From contig NC_034411.1 of assembly GCF_002078875.1 (NCBI RefSeq), forward strand, positions 4,801,180 to 4,865,179: a DNA stretch of 64,000 bases. The letters are read 5' to 3'. Shown piece after piece: positions 23,837 through 35,745 of the stretch (positions are counted from its first letter, which is position 1; every line of letters starts with the position of its first letter). The DNA is from Numida meleagris (taxonomy: Eukaryota; Chordata; Aves; Galliformes; Numididae). The notes under the pieces were generated by a model that was given only the letters and a program-made list of their open reading frames with translations, was not told where the DNA came from and searched no databases. The translations under genes were made by a program, and so were the position numbers.

Positions 23837-23866
23837 CTAATTCCAGCCTTCTTGGAGGTGGAGGAG
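23837..23866 (+). CDS. MACROD2: 30-nt internal coding microexon of a MacroD-type macrodomain gene, probably MACROD2
   Basis: Seen: 30 bases lie between a pyrimidine-rich tract ending in CAG (23834-23836) and a consensus GTAAGT donor (23867-23872). Read from the third base, the exon gives nine residues, N-S-S-L-L-G-G-G-G. It starts with the last two bases of a codon ending CT and finishes with a lone G. Of the other frames, one starts with an in-frame TAA and the other (LIPAFLEVEE) matches nothing I know. Known: MACROD1 and MACROD2 carry NAAN-(A/S)-SLLGGGG-VDG, where this Asn (N92 in human MACROD2) and the Asp two residues after the last Gly (D102) are needed to hydrolyse mono-ADP-ribose from proteins. 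The phase predicts an upstream exon ending in G, making GCT (Ala), and a downstream exon starting with the rest of a Val codon before Asp-Gly; both fit the family. Inference: the giant flanking introns favour MACROD2 over compact MACROD1, although S at the second position is also what MACROD1 shows. The exon is a multiple of three, so skipping it keeps frame but removes the catalytic loop. Confidence 0.85.
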
Positions 23867-23872
23867 GTAAGT
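23867..23872 (+). promoter_or_regulatory. MACROD2: 5' splice site of the microexon (GTAAGT)
   Basis: GAG|GTAAGT pairs with U1 snRNA at nearly every position. A GTGGAGGAG purine run just upstream inside the exon could act as a splicing enhancer. Sequence resembling a CR1 LINE tail begins at about 23871, so the donor's last bases abut repeat-like sequence. Confidence 0.8.
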
Positions 23873-23905
23873 CTTCCTACCCCTACAATTCTGTGATTCT
23901 GTAAT
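23871..23905 (+). mobile_element. CR1-like 3' tail remnant abutting the donor site
   Basis: The run TTCCTACCCCTACAATTC followed by TGTGATTCTGT closely matches the terminal phrase of common bird CR1 elements (TTCCAACCCCTACAATTC, then TGTGATTCTGT), with about one substitution and a two-base gap at the left. Only about 30 bases match. No CR1 body is seen to its left, because that side is the exon. Confidence 0.5.
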
Positions 23906-26900
23906 ACTGTATTTATTCCGATTGTGAAATATATGCTGAGGAAATGCAGTGTTCTGTTGCTTATAAAACAGTATGTCTTATGCGGGAAAGTAAAATTATT
24001 AGATGGGAAACCCCAATAAAGTCAATAATATTTGATACCATCAGGAACCAGGGTTTGTGACTCTTGCTGAATTCATTTCCTTCTCTGGATTTGAGGAGGG
24101 ATGACCTGTGTACGGGGTTGACCAAAATATTAAGGAACCAAACTATGTTATTCTATATTGTGGTTAAGTAATCAGATTTTTTTAAGTTACTTCAAGGGAA
24201 TTTTGAATGCATCTTAATTGTTTGGAAAAAGTTACAAAAAAAACCCAAGGTAAAATGTCACGTAAGTCAGGTAACGTGGCTTCATCTTTGCGCTTCTTTT
24301 TCACTTGTTTCCTCACCCATTCTGCTTGTAAGAATTACAAAATGGATTTCAGTACAAATCTTTTGTGCATGATGCTAACAACATATCTACTACTAAGACA
24401 GAGAGGCTCAAGTGCATATAGTGAGCATTGTTTCCAAATATGTTTCATTTTTGAACATCAGCGCTATTTTGCTTTTTGCAGTACTGCAGGAGCTAACATG
24501 AGTGTTACAATTCAGGAAAAAAACATGCAGTGCTTGATGTCAGTTTTCTGTTACTTACCGTGCCTCCCAGAGGGAACTAAAAGAGCTCAGTTCTGGAAAT
24601 TTCACAATGTAGGAGCAGTACAGGCAGCTACTAATCTTTCTTCCTGGCTGGAGTTAAAAGGACTTGATGATCAGAGCTTACATATGCAAGGGTAAAGGAA
24701 AGGGCTCTGCAAAAAAAAAAGACAGAAGATTGCTGTTGCTTGTGAGGCTTTTGTTTTAACAACCTTAACTGAATAAGCAGCCCTTATTTGTGAATCATGA
24801 ACAGGGGATTGTCGCATGAAAAGGTGCTTGACAACTGCACCGAGACGCCTAAATAAAATGGTTCACGTTTCTCAGCTGTGTATCTGGACGTTAAATGTAT
24901 GGAAGCCTTACCTGATAATCCCGTTGGATTAATCTGTTTCTTTTGATTTGAGTTAGTTGCTTGCAGTATACCAATTTTTTCTTTGTTTAAAAGTTAATCC
25001 TTTAAAAGGTAATCCTTCGCTAGCGAGTCATGTTCCCATGGAGCGATCGGCGTACCTTCTCTCCAGTGCTTACTCCCAGCTGGTAATGTGAAAAAAAAAA
25101 TCAATGCAAATGTTCAAATTCCAATCAGGTTCCCAGAGCACTGCAGCTCCTAACAGGATTTGGCTATTGACTTTCAGTGGTATTTATTCAGCTGGACTGT
25201 ACTTCTAAAGTTGATATCCTTTCAGCATGGCGCTTGGTAGCATGGCCCTCTCTCCACGGCAGAGGGGATTTTTCCTGTCTTTTAGGGATATTTTTTCTGC
25301 CTTCCCCACCACTGCTCTGAGTCGGACAGCCACACGGTTGGGGAGCTGATTTTGTCACTGTGTCTGATCTGTGTTTCATGTTTAAACCGTGGGAAGTGAA
25401 GGATGTTTGCTTGAAGAAGATGAATCACTTATGAATGTGAAATAATTTTACTGAGGGAACATGCAGGCAAGCAGCACCCCACAGATGTGCCGTGTCTGGG
25501 CACCCACACACCGCGCCATGTCGGTCTCTGCTGCTGAGCATGCCGGGGCCAGGCAGGGATTTGTGCAGCTCTGTGCTTCTCCATGATGTGCTGTGTGGAG
25601 AATCAAACAAGGGGAGGTCACTCTGGTTGCAGCAGCGAGCAGTCATGTTGCTTCTGGGCCACAGGTGTAGCTCAGTCCACCTGGAGATTAAACACGTGTT
25701 CAACTACACAGCTCTCAGGCATGTTTTTCCCTCCACCAGCCAAAATAAAGGCTGAAAATCTTGGATTCCTGTTTATCTATTGGCAATTAATGAACTTCTA
25801 ATGACTGATTCTTGTATTGGGGGAAAAAAAAGCTGCAGGTGCTGGGCACAGGCCTCAGCCCCGTTCCCGCCTTGGCACTTCTCCTCAGGGCGGTGGTGCT
25901 GGCCTGCTGAGGCAATGGCAGTGGTGGATGGCTGGGGTCAGCGTGCTGCTGCTCCTTTCTTCCCTTTCTCTCTGATCCCCTTGTGCCCTGACATTGCTTT
26001 TTGGCTTTTGCCACTTTTCTGAAGTAAACTTTCACAGCAGTGCCAGAAACTCTTCCGGTGGGTCGAGTTTTGGCACAGGGTGGGTCTGTCGGGGAGCTGG
26101 CTGCAGCCGGACAGCATCCAGCAGCCCTGACCTCCCACAGAGGAGGTCTCCCCACAGCCACGGTGCCTCCAAATGCCTGCAAATGGTGCCCAGTGCAATC
26201 CCAGATCCTGTAATCTCCGGTGGAGGATAACCCCATATCCTGTTGGTTGCCGACGCAGGTAAAATACCCAAATGGATTGCTTTATGGCTTAGAGTTTGGT
26301 TGCTTACTGTTGCATTCCAGAGGGGCCATGAGCAGGGTAGGGCGGCCTCCTTACCCTTGGTCATTTCCACTGTAGAGTGGGCTTGTTTATGTTTACTAAA
26401 TCTCCTCAGGCAAAAAGCCCAAGAATTTTGCTTCAAAAATACACCTGACTTTGGACACTGGCCATAGACTGTCGGCAACTTGCATTAAGGTGGCATGGCA
26501 GCTGTACTCCTTCAGACCAGAGAAAGATAGACGTGTTCTTCAGGCTGGGGCTCACTGAACGGAGGAGAACATGGCAACCCACAGCCGTCAGAAGCAGGTG
26601 ATACCCAGGCCCATGCTGCTGGAGCCTCTTGGAGAATGAGCCTGCTCCTAGCAGTGTGTGCTCCGCTGCAGAAGTGATCCTTTCCTTCAGCTGAGAGCAT
26701 TTGGTTTTGAAATCATAGGTATGATTTTTTTCCCTTATCCACAAGTAAGTGGCAGCAGTAGTTGGCATGCAATATTGCTGGTGAATTATTAAAACTTTAT
26801 TATATATGTAAACACCAACATCTTCTTTTGATTGAGGGTACTGAATATTTATGATAATGTATAATACCAGTATAGTTTCTCCATTAATGGGATTCAGACC

Positions 26901-29900
26901 TCTTCAGTAACTCTTGTTAATTAAATCTCTCTGTCACTGCTGGGGGTATGAATGTGTATCTTAGTTTTACAGAAATCGAAAACCAGAAATTTCAGCTTGC
27001 TCCAGTTGAGGCAAAAGTATTTGTGATTTTGAGCTGCTTTTTAAGCTGTTCTGTGTTTGAAATCTCCCCAGAATCAAACACAAAATAGTTGGAAATAATT
27101 GTTTCCAAGCCCTCATCTAACACGTACAAATTACTCAATACATGTGTTTAAAACAGCTTCTGAAGGAGAGCTTTTGAGGAACCCAGTAGGCACCACTGTT
27201 GGTAAACGTGGCACGCTTGCTTGCAAGCCCTGGCTGCTTTGGGTGGCTGCTCATCATCATTCCCATGTCACCTTGGAGCCACGTCAGGGCATTGGTGTGC
27301 TTTGATTTCACAGAGCCGAAGTAATGATTTGTTCTTGCATTCCAAATTTGAATGATGTCTTTTCATTTTTATGGCTATTTGGAATGAAGAGATAAAAGTA
27401 CAAAAGATACCAGAAACAATTTTTCACAGAACTGTTTAATCATAAAATCGAGAAACTCACAATAGAGTTTTAGAAGAATCTTTAGTTAAATATAGATGTC
27501 GAAGGTTTCTTTCTGCTTTTCATATAACTCTGAAGTCTCCCAGATTTTATTATGAGTTCAGAGAGAAGTCCTTTTTCTTTCTTTACTGCTTTAAATAATT
27601 GATTTTTAATTAGGAGGCATATTTCACTGTCAGCACTAGATTTATCACACATCCAGCATCTCACTGCTCCTATTAACTTGCACAGAGCGTTGCGACTTAT
27701 TTGTGCATCGTGTATTATTTGTCCCATTACGTTGAGCAGCGCAAAGGTGAAAATTATTAAGATTGCTTCCATCAGGAGGGAGGGGAGGGACAATGTTTGA
27801 TACTTTGAGAGATGGGTACACTTTTAAAAAATGTATTCTGAAGTTCTGGCTGTTCAGAAATTGAGACAGACAGTCTATTTTGCATGGGAGTTATTACTCT
27901 ACTTGCAGGTCTGGGGCTTTGTGAAGGAATGAAAGTATATGATCTCACGCACTGTGTTAGAGCAAAGTGAGCAAGAGCTGAATTTCCCCCCCCTTACTGT
28001 TCTGGTTAGTCTGGGGTTTGGGGTTTTGTGCCCCCTTTCCAATTACTTCAGTTATTTTCCTTGGGGTTCATTTTTCCTTTATTTCATTTGCTGTCTGTAA
28101 TCAAGTTCTTGTTGCATGCTAATTTCTGGATTGGCTTGCTTTCCTGGAGCTTAAATTGAGGGTATATATAAAAGAGCAAGCTAGGGAATTTTTTTTCTTG
28201 TAAAATTTTGGTGCCTGTGTTAGAGCTGGGGAAGGAAACATCCCAGTTTAATTTGTCCTATGATGAATGTAATTTTTGTCAGCTATTTGTACTTCAAAAT
28301 GGTAATTCGGACTTTAAAAACTGAGATGAGACAGGTTATATTTGCAGTCTTTTGGAAGCATTGTTTGGACCCAGTTTAAGTTGGCTGCCCAAAAAGATCT
28401 GTCTCCTTTTCATTTTGTCTCTGTTTTGGGGCCAGTGTAACGATTAATTTTTCTGGAGCTTCTACTGGCATGGAAAAAATTAATTCCTATGTCATCACAA
28501 GCATGTTGGCATATCTTAAATGTAGACCAGACCTACCTGTCCAGGCTTCCAAGACCCTTGGAGGCAAATCATTTTAAGCAGCTGTTATGGCTTGGGGAAC
28601 CTGTGTTCATGAACTTGGTTTGGAACTGGGATTCCCTGCACGGGATCAGTTAGACTCCGCTTTGAACTTGCCTCCTCTGTTTGCCTTTACCTCTGCATTA
28701 GATGAGACAAGTGGCAGAAAAAAAATCTGTTTTCTCCTGCTGGAAAGAAATCACCGCAGCCTGACTTCTACTATGGAAAATGGGTTCATCAGGAGGAAAA
28801 TGAGCTATTCTATGTCCTTTTACCGAGCCTGAGCACAAAATCACATGAAGGAGGAGATGGACTTTGTGCGAGGCTCAGTACACTGCTTCAAAATGCAAGC
28901 AGCTGCTGCAGGAATTTAATTACGTGTCCTTCCTCATCTGAATAGAGATTGAACGAAACGGGAAGAGCGATATAGACCCAATTTTTCAATTTTATTTTTT
29001 TCCCCTGCAAGCTGGTATCTAGGCAGATGGCTGTCACTACTTTTAGGGCTCGCTTGGGTCCTTGGATTGTACCATTTGGGACCACATGGGTGGTGGAGTG
29101 TTCATCTTCAGACATGGGAATCGCAGATGTTTAGCAAAACCATACTGGCTGTTGGTGCTGCCGTGCCAAGAGGGGATAGCCTCTGCTGCAAAGGGTAGTG
29201 CTCTGAAGTCACTAGTGTTTGCAAGCCGCCCTATTTGCCAATTAATTGCCGACGAAAGAGTTCAAAAAGCCGATGACAAATAATGATAAATACCATTTTT
29301 TAACATCCCTCTTCTTGGACAGGGATAAAGTTTTCATTCTCACAGCTGTGACTTAGGGACAGTACTACTAATTTCCAGCCATCTTCTGATAGCTGAGTCT
29401 CCGGGGAAAACAAAAGAAAAGGTTTTTTACCATCTGAATACTGTTATTGCCTGTAATTTGACATCAAGTTATGTAGCAAATGAATATTCATTCGCTCGAG
29501 AAGTGAAAGTTGTCCAAGGGAAAATGGGAGGCAGGGATGAGACAACTTGCAAAGCTCCCCATAGTAATATAAAAGGAGAATACCTTAAATAGACTAGCTC
29601 TGCGCTAGCCCATTCAATAACAGTAAAAAGACAAGCCTGTTCCATCCTGATCCGAGATGAGATGCTCTCTGTTTTGAATTTCACAGGGTTTGGACTTGAT
29701 ATTTACATAATTCAAATGCAAGTAAAGCAAAGGTTTAAATCCAAAGTTCATATTTGTACACGACGTGCGCATAATGTGAGTGCATCCCTTGGGAGGGGAA
29801 GGGTTTGAGAAAGGAGCGCTGACAGGATTCTTTCATCAAGAAAATAAGCATTATTATTTTGTATTTTTTTTTTTTTATGTCATTCTGTTGGCATTTTCTT

Positions 29901-30371
29901 GTATCTTGTCAAATACATTTGTCAGATTGGGGTGTGCTTGCAACAAATGGCTTCATGGAACAAATGTGCTTCGTTTTGAATTCCTGCTAGCTTCAAAAGC
30001 TTTTAGTTGCTTTGTAAGCTGTGTCGTCATATCTTAGGTATTTAAATAATAGCTACAAAGGTACAAAGATTTTTCCTGGGGAATAATGATCAAGTAGAAG
30101 AACTGATAATGTAAGGCGAATGGCCGTTTGCCTTTGTTGCTAATTAATCCCTCTCTGCTAGAAGACTGTTCCTGCAGTTCTGTGGGGTCGTTGAAGTGTT
30201 TTACCTCTCTTTACTATTTGCACACAGTTCCTTCTCAACTTTGTAAATAGGGTGGGTATGAGAGGTTTGTGTCCACCAGTTCCCTCACTGCCACGCTACA
30301 TCAGCCAATTAAAATGTTTATATTGATGCATTTATGTCTTTCTGTACGGTTGTAATATGAGTTACACTGTT

Positions 30372-30435
30372 ATCCTGGTAGCTCAGGTTAGAGTGTAGCC
30401 CCTTCAAGGTCTTTGGTTCACCCCCAAACCTTGTT
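30372..30435 (+). ncRNA. Degenerate tRNA-like relic (possible tRNA pseudogene or SINE head)
   Basis: A TAGCTC box-A-like start (30379-30384) is followed by a GCTC/GAGT D-stem. A perfect five-pair T-arm (30412-30416 TTTGG, loop TTCACCC, 30424-30428 CCAAA) occurs at about the right distance. The acceptor stem pairs poorly, the anticodon arm is weak and the variable region is missing. It is not a functional tRNA gene. It may be an old tRNA-derived SINE or coincidence. Confidence 0.3.
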
Positions 30436-33400
30436 ATGTATGAGATTTTGTTGGATCAGATCAAAGCAAATAGATTTCTCTGCAATTTTACCTCTTTTAT
30501 AGAATTAGTTGAAACTTCTTGTGTAAGCTAGGCCTTTTGTTACAGGTCAGTTACTCTTGAAACACTTTCATCTATGTACATAAACATGTCTTTTTGCCTT
30601 CACTTATTGGAATGGATACTTACATGTGAGTTTTAGCTCAACTTTAATTAAAATTAGTGACTTCTCATTCTCTACTGCATCTAAGAGATATAGTAATGGT
30701 ATCTATCTACATAAATGAACATAGTTTATTTCAGAGGACTTTTAACCCACGCTGCTGTGATTGCATTTAAAATGTGTGCTCTAATTTCAAATGTACTTTT
30801 TTGTTGTTGTTTAAACATGATATCTGTTTTGTTCTTTGGCTAGGTAGGGTGCTAATTTCCTTTCTCCAGTCATTTCAGAGATGGTTATAGTTACGGGTAA
30901 TAGTCGTAAGCAGGAAGTCTTTGGATTGATGATAAATATTTCTTAGTTGCGTGTTGCCTGATTGTATCCCGTAAATTGCACTTTCCCAGCAGTTATTTTA
31001 AAAGAAAATTTATGTTTTGCTGTTCACAGGAACTGACACAGGTATATGATCAGGTGTTAGGTTGCAGGCACGTTCTTGTAGCTCCACATAAATAACTTTC
31101 CTTGATTATGTTTTTTTAAAAATACTTGTTCGGCAGGCAATCCTTTCGGGTAAGTAACTGTTCTGGTCAGTGGAATAAGAGCATGACTAGATGGTATCTA
31201 TTAGGAAAATGATTTGGACTGTAGTTTGTCCAGATCACGTTTACTTTTGTCCTCAGCTTTTTAGTACTGCTGCTGTGTTGCCTTGGTCAGGCACTGGGAG
31301 ATAACGCTTCGTTATTCACCCGTCACTTACCGAGAGCTGCATCCACAGCACTCAGCTCTGGATCTCCCATAGCCTGCCATGTTGGTTCCCCTTCTTTTCT
31401 TTTATTTGGAGCAAATTGCACCTCTGTTTACCTGCAAGTGAAGAATGAGCATTCACAGTTTCATACGTATGTTTTGCTTATGGCTTTCAGGTATACATTC
31501 GTACACACATACCAGTATGTATACACGGCTATCTATATTTGTGACCAAATCCTGCAGTCTTTTCAGAGAGCCAGACTTAGTGTGCGTGCACAAGCATGTG
31601 TAGAAATAAATAAAAAAACCCTATGGCATTAATTTTGTTAGACCAGGAAAAGGCCTTCAGGTCATGGTCACTGAAAGTTTAAGGTGCTCTTGATAAAAAT
31701 CCAAGCCGAAAAGGCAGGCGGTTATGTAAGGAACACATTTCTTTATTTTTTCCATTTGTTTCATGCTATAGGACAGAGCTGCAAATCGGGATGGGAGATC
31801 ACAAAGCTCCCTGAATCCACAGATATCACATGATATCTTATAAGGCAACTCACGGTGTGCTTGTCACGTGGATTGTACGGATGCTCCAGCATGAACATCC
31901 AACATGAAACACTTCCTTCTATGTAGACAAATACAGATGTCATGCATATTTGTCATCTATGCAGAAAACAGTTATTTAATTGTAATAAGGTGCACTCACA
32001 TATCCAAGGATACTTGTGTTGAGACTCTCCCCCTTGTAGCTGAAGGTGAAGAGCACAACTCCTAGGGTGAGAATGGAGAAAATGGGAATGCAGGAACCGA
32101 CACGCATCGGTAGGTCTGAGTTACAATGCAAATGCAGTAAGTCGAGTGTTTAAGTAATTTGCGTGCCAGTCTACAGAAGACAGTTTATAAAATTAAGCAT
32201 TTTGTTGGTTTCCTTAAAGAAAAATCCGTAAATTGGGACATTTGTCAGGGTTGCTCTGTAAGGCTCATGCCTTACAGTCTCAGCAGTGTCCCTTTTGCTG
32301 AGGTAAGAACCAAGCGAGCGCTGCAGTGAAAGACAGGTTTTGTGAGGCTCACGCAGGGGTGGAGTATTTGTAAATCTGTTTTTCAGACTTAATGTCTAAG
32401 AGCTATTGTCCTCGTCCTGTGATAGAAGGGCTGTCTTACTGAATAGGAAGAAAACGCAAAATGCAATTTAAATCATTAAAAAAACACATTTATTTCTTTT
32501 TACGGCTGATATTAAAACAAAGAGAACAAAGGAAATAAAGGAGTGATGGAAGTACTTGACTGGTGGGCATACAGGCCCTTTAGAATACCAGGCACTCGCT
32601 GAAGCTTTTGCACTGGGATAGGGGAACAGCCTAAGTACAAAACAGAGATCTTCAGAGTTCCTTAAAAGTGTCTCCAGGTGCCAGACTACATCAAAGTTAT
32701 CTAAATAATGCAGCTGTGAGCAGCAAGGCAAGGAAGAGTTGCAGCAGCCATTTACTGGTCCTGGCTGGTTATTCTCTTCACAACATGTGCTTGTCCAGCA
32801 AAATGAGAATACGGGCATTGCATGACGCTGGTGCCTGCCCAGCAGGTGGAGAGTTCCGCTGTGCAGGTGTCACTGGTGTTCCTGGGCTCGGAGGAGATGG
32901 GCTCTGGGAGCTGAAAGTTGTTGTTGACTTCACACCTCAACTTCCATAACTGAAAGAATCTGCAGTAGTTTATTTTTTCTTGCTTCTAACGAAAGCAGTT
33001 ACTTGTTAATCGTATTTTCAAGTTAATCTTGACTAAAACCCCAGACTAAACGAGAGGCAAGCAAAAAATGAAGTGTCAAAATTACTGAAATTACAGACTT
33101 TGCAACTCTCTTCTTGCCACGTAGGAGGAAGGATTATGAAATCAATTTCTCACTCACATCTTAGTGAAAAGTTCCTGCTCTTTCCAAAGAGCTTCTCCTT
33201 TCATTTATGAGCTGCCTAGTGCTGATCGTGTTTTTCCAAAGTTTCTTTGTTCAGTGCAAAACACAGATTATAACGTGCAGCTTTCCAAAAGCCAAGAAAA
33301 TCTCCAGCAGAGCATCTGGCAAGATGGCTGAGTTCTGGAAGGATTTGACCCTGGTATTTTTGCGTGCCTGTCCACGCAGCTCTGTTGTATCCAGTTTTGA

Positions 33401-33887
33401 GAAACGTCTGTCAAGCAGACAATGTGAATGGAAAGATGTTTTGACTTAAAAGAAAAAGAAATAAAATAAATGAGATGATGGCTGATGACAGATTAAAGTT
33501 CTTATATTTATGGAACTTGTCTTTAAAAACCTGTGAGTACAAGTCTGTCATTGCAGTTCCTCATCTGTTCTAACTGGGAAGATTGGAAGGTAACACGGAT
33601 TCCGGTTGCTAATTTTCATTCTTGTGCCACACAACAAGCGACAAAGTAGAGTGCTGCTATGATTTAAGAAACAAAAATATTGTTTTTAAAAATCAACAGA
33701 AGTAGGGGAACAGTAAACTGAGGTGTGAAATAACCAGAGACAGATACTACTGAGAATGGCTTTTCTAGGACAGAAAATGCATGATGAACCTCATCCATCT
33801 GAGCATTGTTATTGCAAAATCTGAATGCTCCACAAACCTTTGGTAAATGTATCCCAATTGCTCTGCAAACAGAGACGTAAGGTTTTC

Positions 33888-33936
33888 TTCATTTTACAGC
33901 TTACAAAATGAGACAGGGAAGCAGTGTGTTTTGCCA
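33888..33936 (-). mobile_element. Possible ancient MIR/L2-type remnant
   Basis: CATTTTACAG, then AAAATGAGACAGGGAAG and TTTTGCCAAA, resemble the reverse-complement MIR phrase CATTTTACAGATGAGGAAAC continuing to GGTTAAGTAACTTGCCC. The match is short and diverged. Confidence 0.35.
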
Positions 33937-34931
33937 AATAAACCAATAGGTCCAAACAGAAAAGAGCAAAAATCAGATCTCTGAAGGCAAAGTGTAACTC
34001 AGTGGGGTTTCATAATGTCTATACAAGTTTTGCAATTTGGAATTTTAATTCCTGTTTGGAAGGAGGGGGAACTGGAATTTTATTGCCAGTTTCATGGGTA
34101 GAAACGGGATGATATCTGGCAAAAGAGAGAACAGTCTACTGAGGGCAGCTTTCTGATAATTAGACCTCGGTTACACAGCAGATTCCCTAGGGGAATGGCA
34201 GAAGGATCACCAACTGGAAAGGAGATACTGGTACTCAACCGCTTCGACACGAGTCAAGGTAAAAGCTGGATATGGCAAAAATGTGATGTACTAGGAGCTG
34301 CTGCTATTAATAATTCCAGAGGAAATAGCAATTCGCTGTTCTTACTTGGGGCTTTTCTATGTTAAGCTAGAGAAGGGCTGTTTACTTGTATTTTGAATGT
34401 GGACAATATTAATAACAAAGCATTTCAAAATCATTTTGGTGACAAAAAAAAAATCCCGAGCCTACTGGAAATACAAGAAATGGTGTTGTTTTATTATCTA
34501 CCAAACCTAGCCTCTTCCAACAGCAGAATAACGTCAACGGATCTTCTATTAAAAATACTAGCTTATAATTGTGTGTTAAAAAGTTTTCTTTCTGTCATTT
34601 ACGAAGTTGTCTTAGTGAGATCTTTTTCCTTGTTCTCATATAAATGCTTTGTAATCGGTAGGGCTTATAATTCAAGTTTCTTTTAAAGCCAGTGTACGTT
34701 TTTAAAATTCGCAATCATTTGTTTGCCATTTGGACTGACGGAGCTGTAGTGTTGTCGTTTTGGCTACACACACAGTAGCAAAGAACAAAATATTTTTTGT
34801 CACACTTTTCCTGTTACAGATCAGTCTGTTCCTTGTACATGATCAGTTTGTTTCTCTGGGCTTTATAGAGGCATCTGTTTTAATTTTTATTGAGCAGGAC
34901 TGCAGCTCCGCAAACTCATGTAAGCTTCACA

Positions 34932-34955
34932 AATCATTCACAAATGTGAATGATT
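34932..34955. repeat. 24-bp near-perfect palindrome
   Basis: AATCATTCACA and TGTGAATGATT are exact reverse complements separated by only AA. Eleven perfect pairs around a two-base centre is strong symmetry for random DNA. The half-site contains CATTCACA/TGTGAATG. It could be a dimeric protein site or a cruciform seed. Confidence 0.65.
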
Positions 34956-35427
34956 AAATCAGTTCTGTCTTGGCTGAGTGATCTATGAGTGCATTATACG
35001 CACAGAATGTTACAAGGATGTTATTAAGGTGTAAAACCAAGTACTTAAAGTTAGGAACTGCCAATATTAAAGTTGCCTGCGGGCTTGAAGTCTCTGTGCA
35101 TTATGTATTTAAGATATTGCCTCCAACTATACACACGCACTGTTTTTGTGTGGCTGGAACCTCATTGCAGTCATCAGCTTCATTCAAAGTGTAATCCCAT
35201 GTGTTACTTGTAGTATACTTGAACCCTGGCCTGGAAACCGGTGTTAGGTATGGTACTTATTAGTTTGGCGTATGATTTCATAAGTAAATTCAATATTCAT
35301 AGGTAATTTATCTTCCTCAAACCACTGGTGTTATCTTTACCAAGAAGAAAAAAAAAAGAGATAAAGATCAGAATTCTAATTTTAAGGCCAAAGCTATGAA
35401 ACCAGGGACTAATTTATACAACTCTCT

Positions 35428-35745
35428 GCAGCTCCCCCAGAGGAGGTTTTAATGAGGTGGGGGTTGGCCGCTTTTCCCAGGGAACAGCGATAGGATGAGA
35501 GGGGATGGCTGTAAGCTGCACCAGGGGGGTTCAGGTTGGGTGTTTGGAATAATTCCTTATCAGACAGAGCGGTGAGGCAGTGGCACAGGCTGCCCAGGGA
35601 GTGGTGGGCTCACCGTGCCTGGAGGTGTTCCAGGACCTTGGAGATGCGGCACTGAGGGACGTGGTCAGCGGGCACGGTGGGGTGGGCTGGGCTTGGACTG
35701 GGTGATCTTAGCGGTCTTTTCCAACCTTAATGCTTCTATGATGAT
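35428..35745 (+). mobile_element. CR1 LINE, 3' fragment
   Basis: GAGGTGGGGGTTGGCCGCTT, CAGGGAACAGCGATAGGATG, CTGCACCAGGGGGGTTCAGG, GGCACAGGCTGCCCAGGGAG and GTGATCTTAGCGGTCTTTTCC, with a one-and-a-half-unit tail, appear in canonical CR1 order. It is 5'-truncated and non-coding, and fairly GC-rich compared with its surroundings. Confidence 0.94.

Larger units (their letters stand above)
23906..35427 (+). other. MACROD2: Downstream intron, first part
   Basis: Anonymous AT-rich sequence. A 162-codon open frame at 24207-24695 looks like chance. A GC-rich block at about 25840-26240 yields shadow frames on both strands. A tRNA-like relic (30372-30435), a MIR-like remnant (33888-33936) and a palindrome (34932-34955) are listed separately. 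The next macrodomain exon, beginning with the rest of a Val codon then Asp-Gly, was not found. Confidence 0.55.

Noticed and set aside
24207..24695. 162-codon open frame just downstream of the microexon
   Set aside because: About one frame of this length is expected by chance in 64 kb on six frames. It has no recognisable domain, starts inside an AT-rich intron, and shows no splice or promoter context.
25787..26478. Overlapping 148-149-codon minus-strand frames
   Set aside because: They come from a GC-rich block with long frames on both strands, which is the usual sign of shadow frames.
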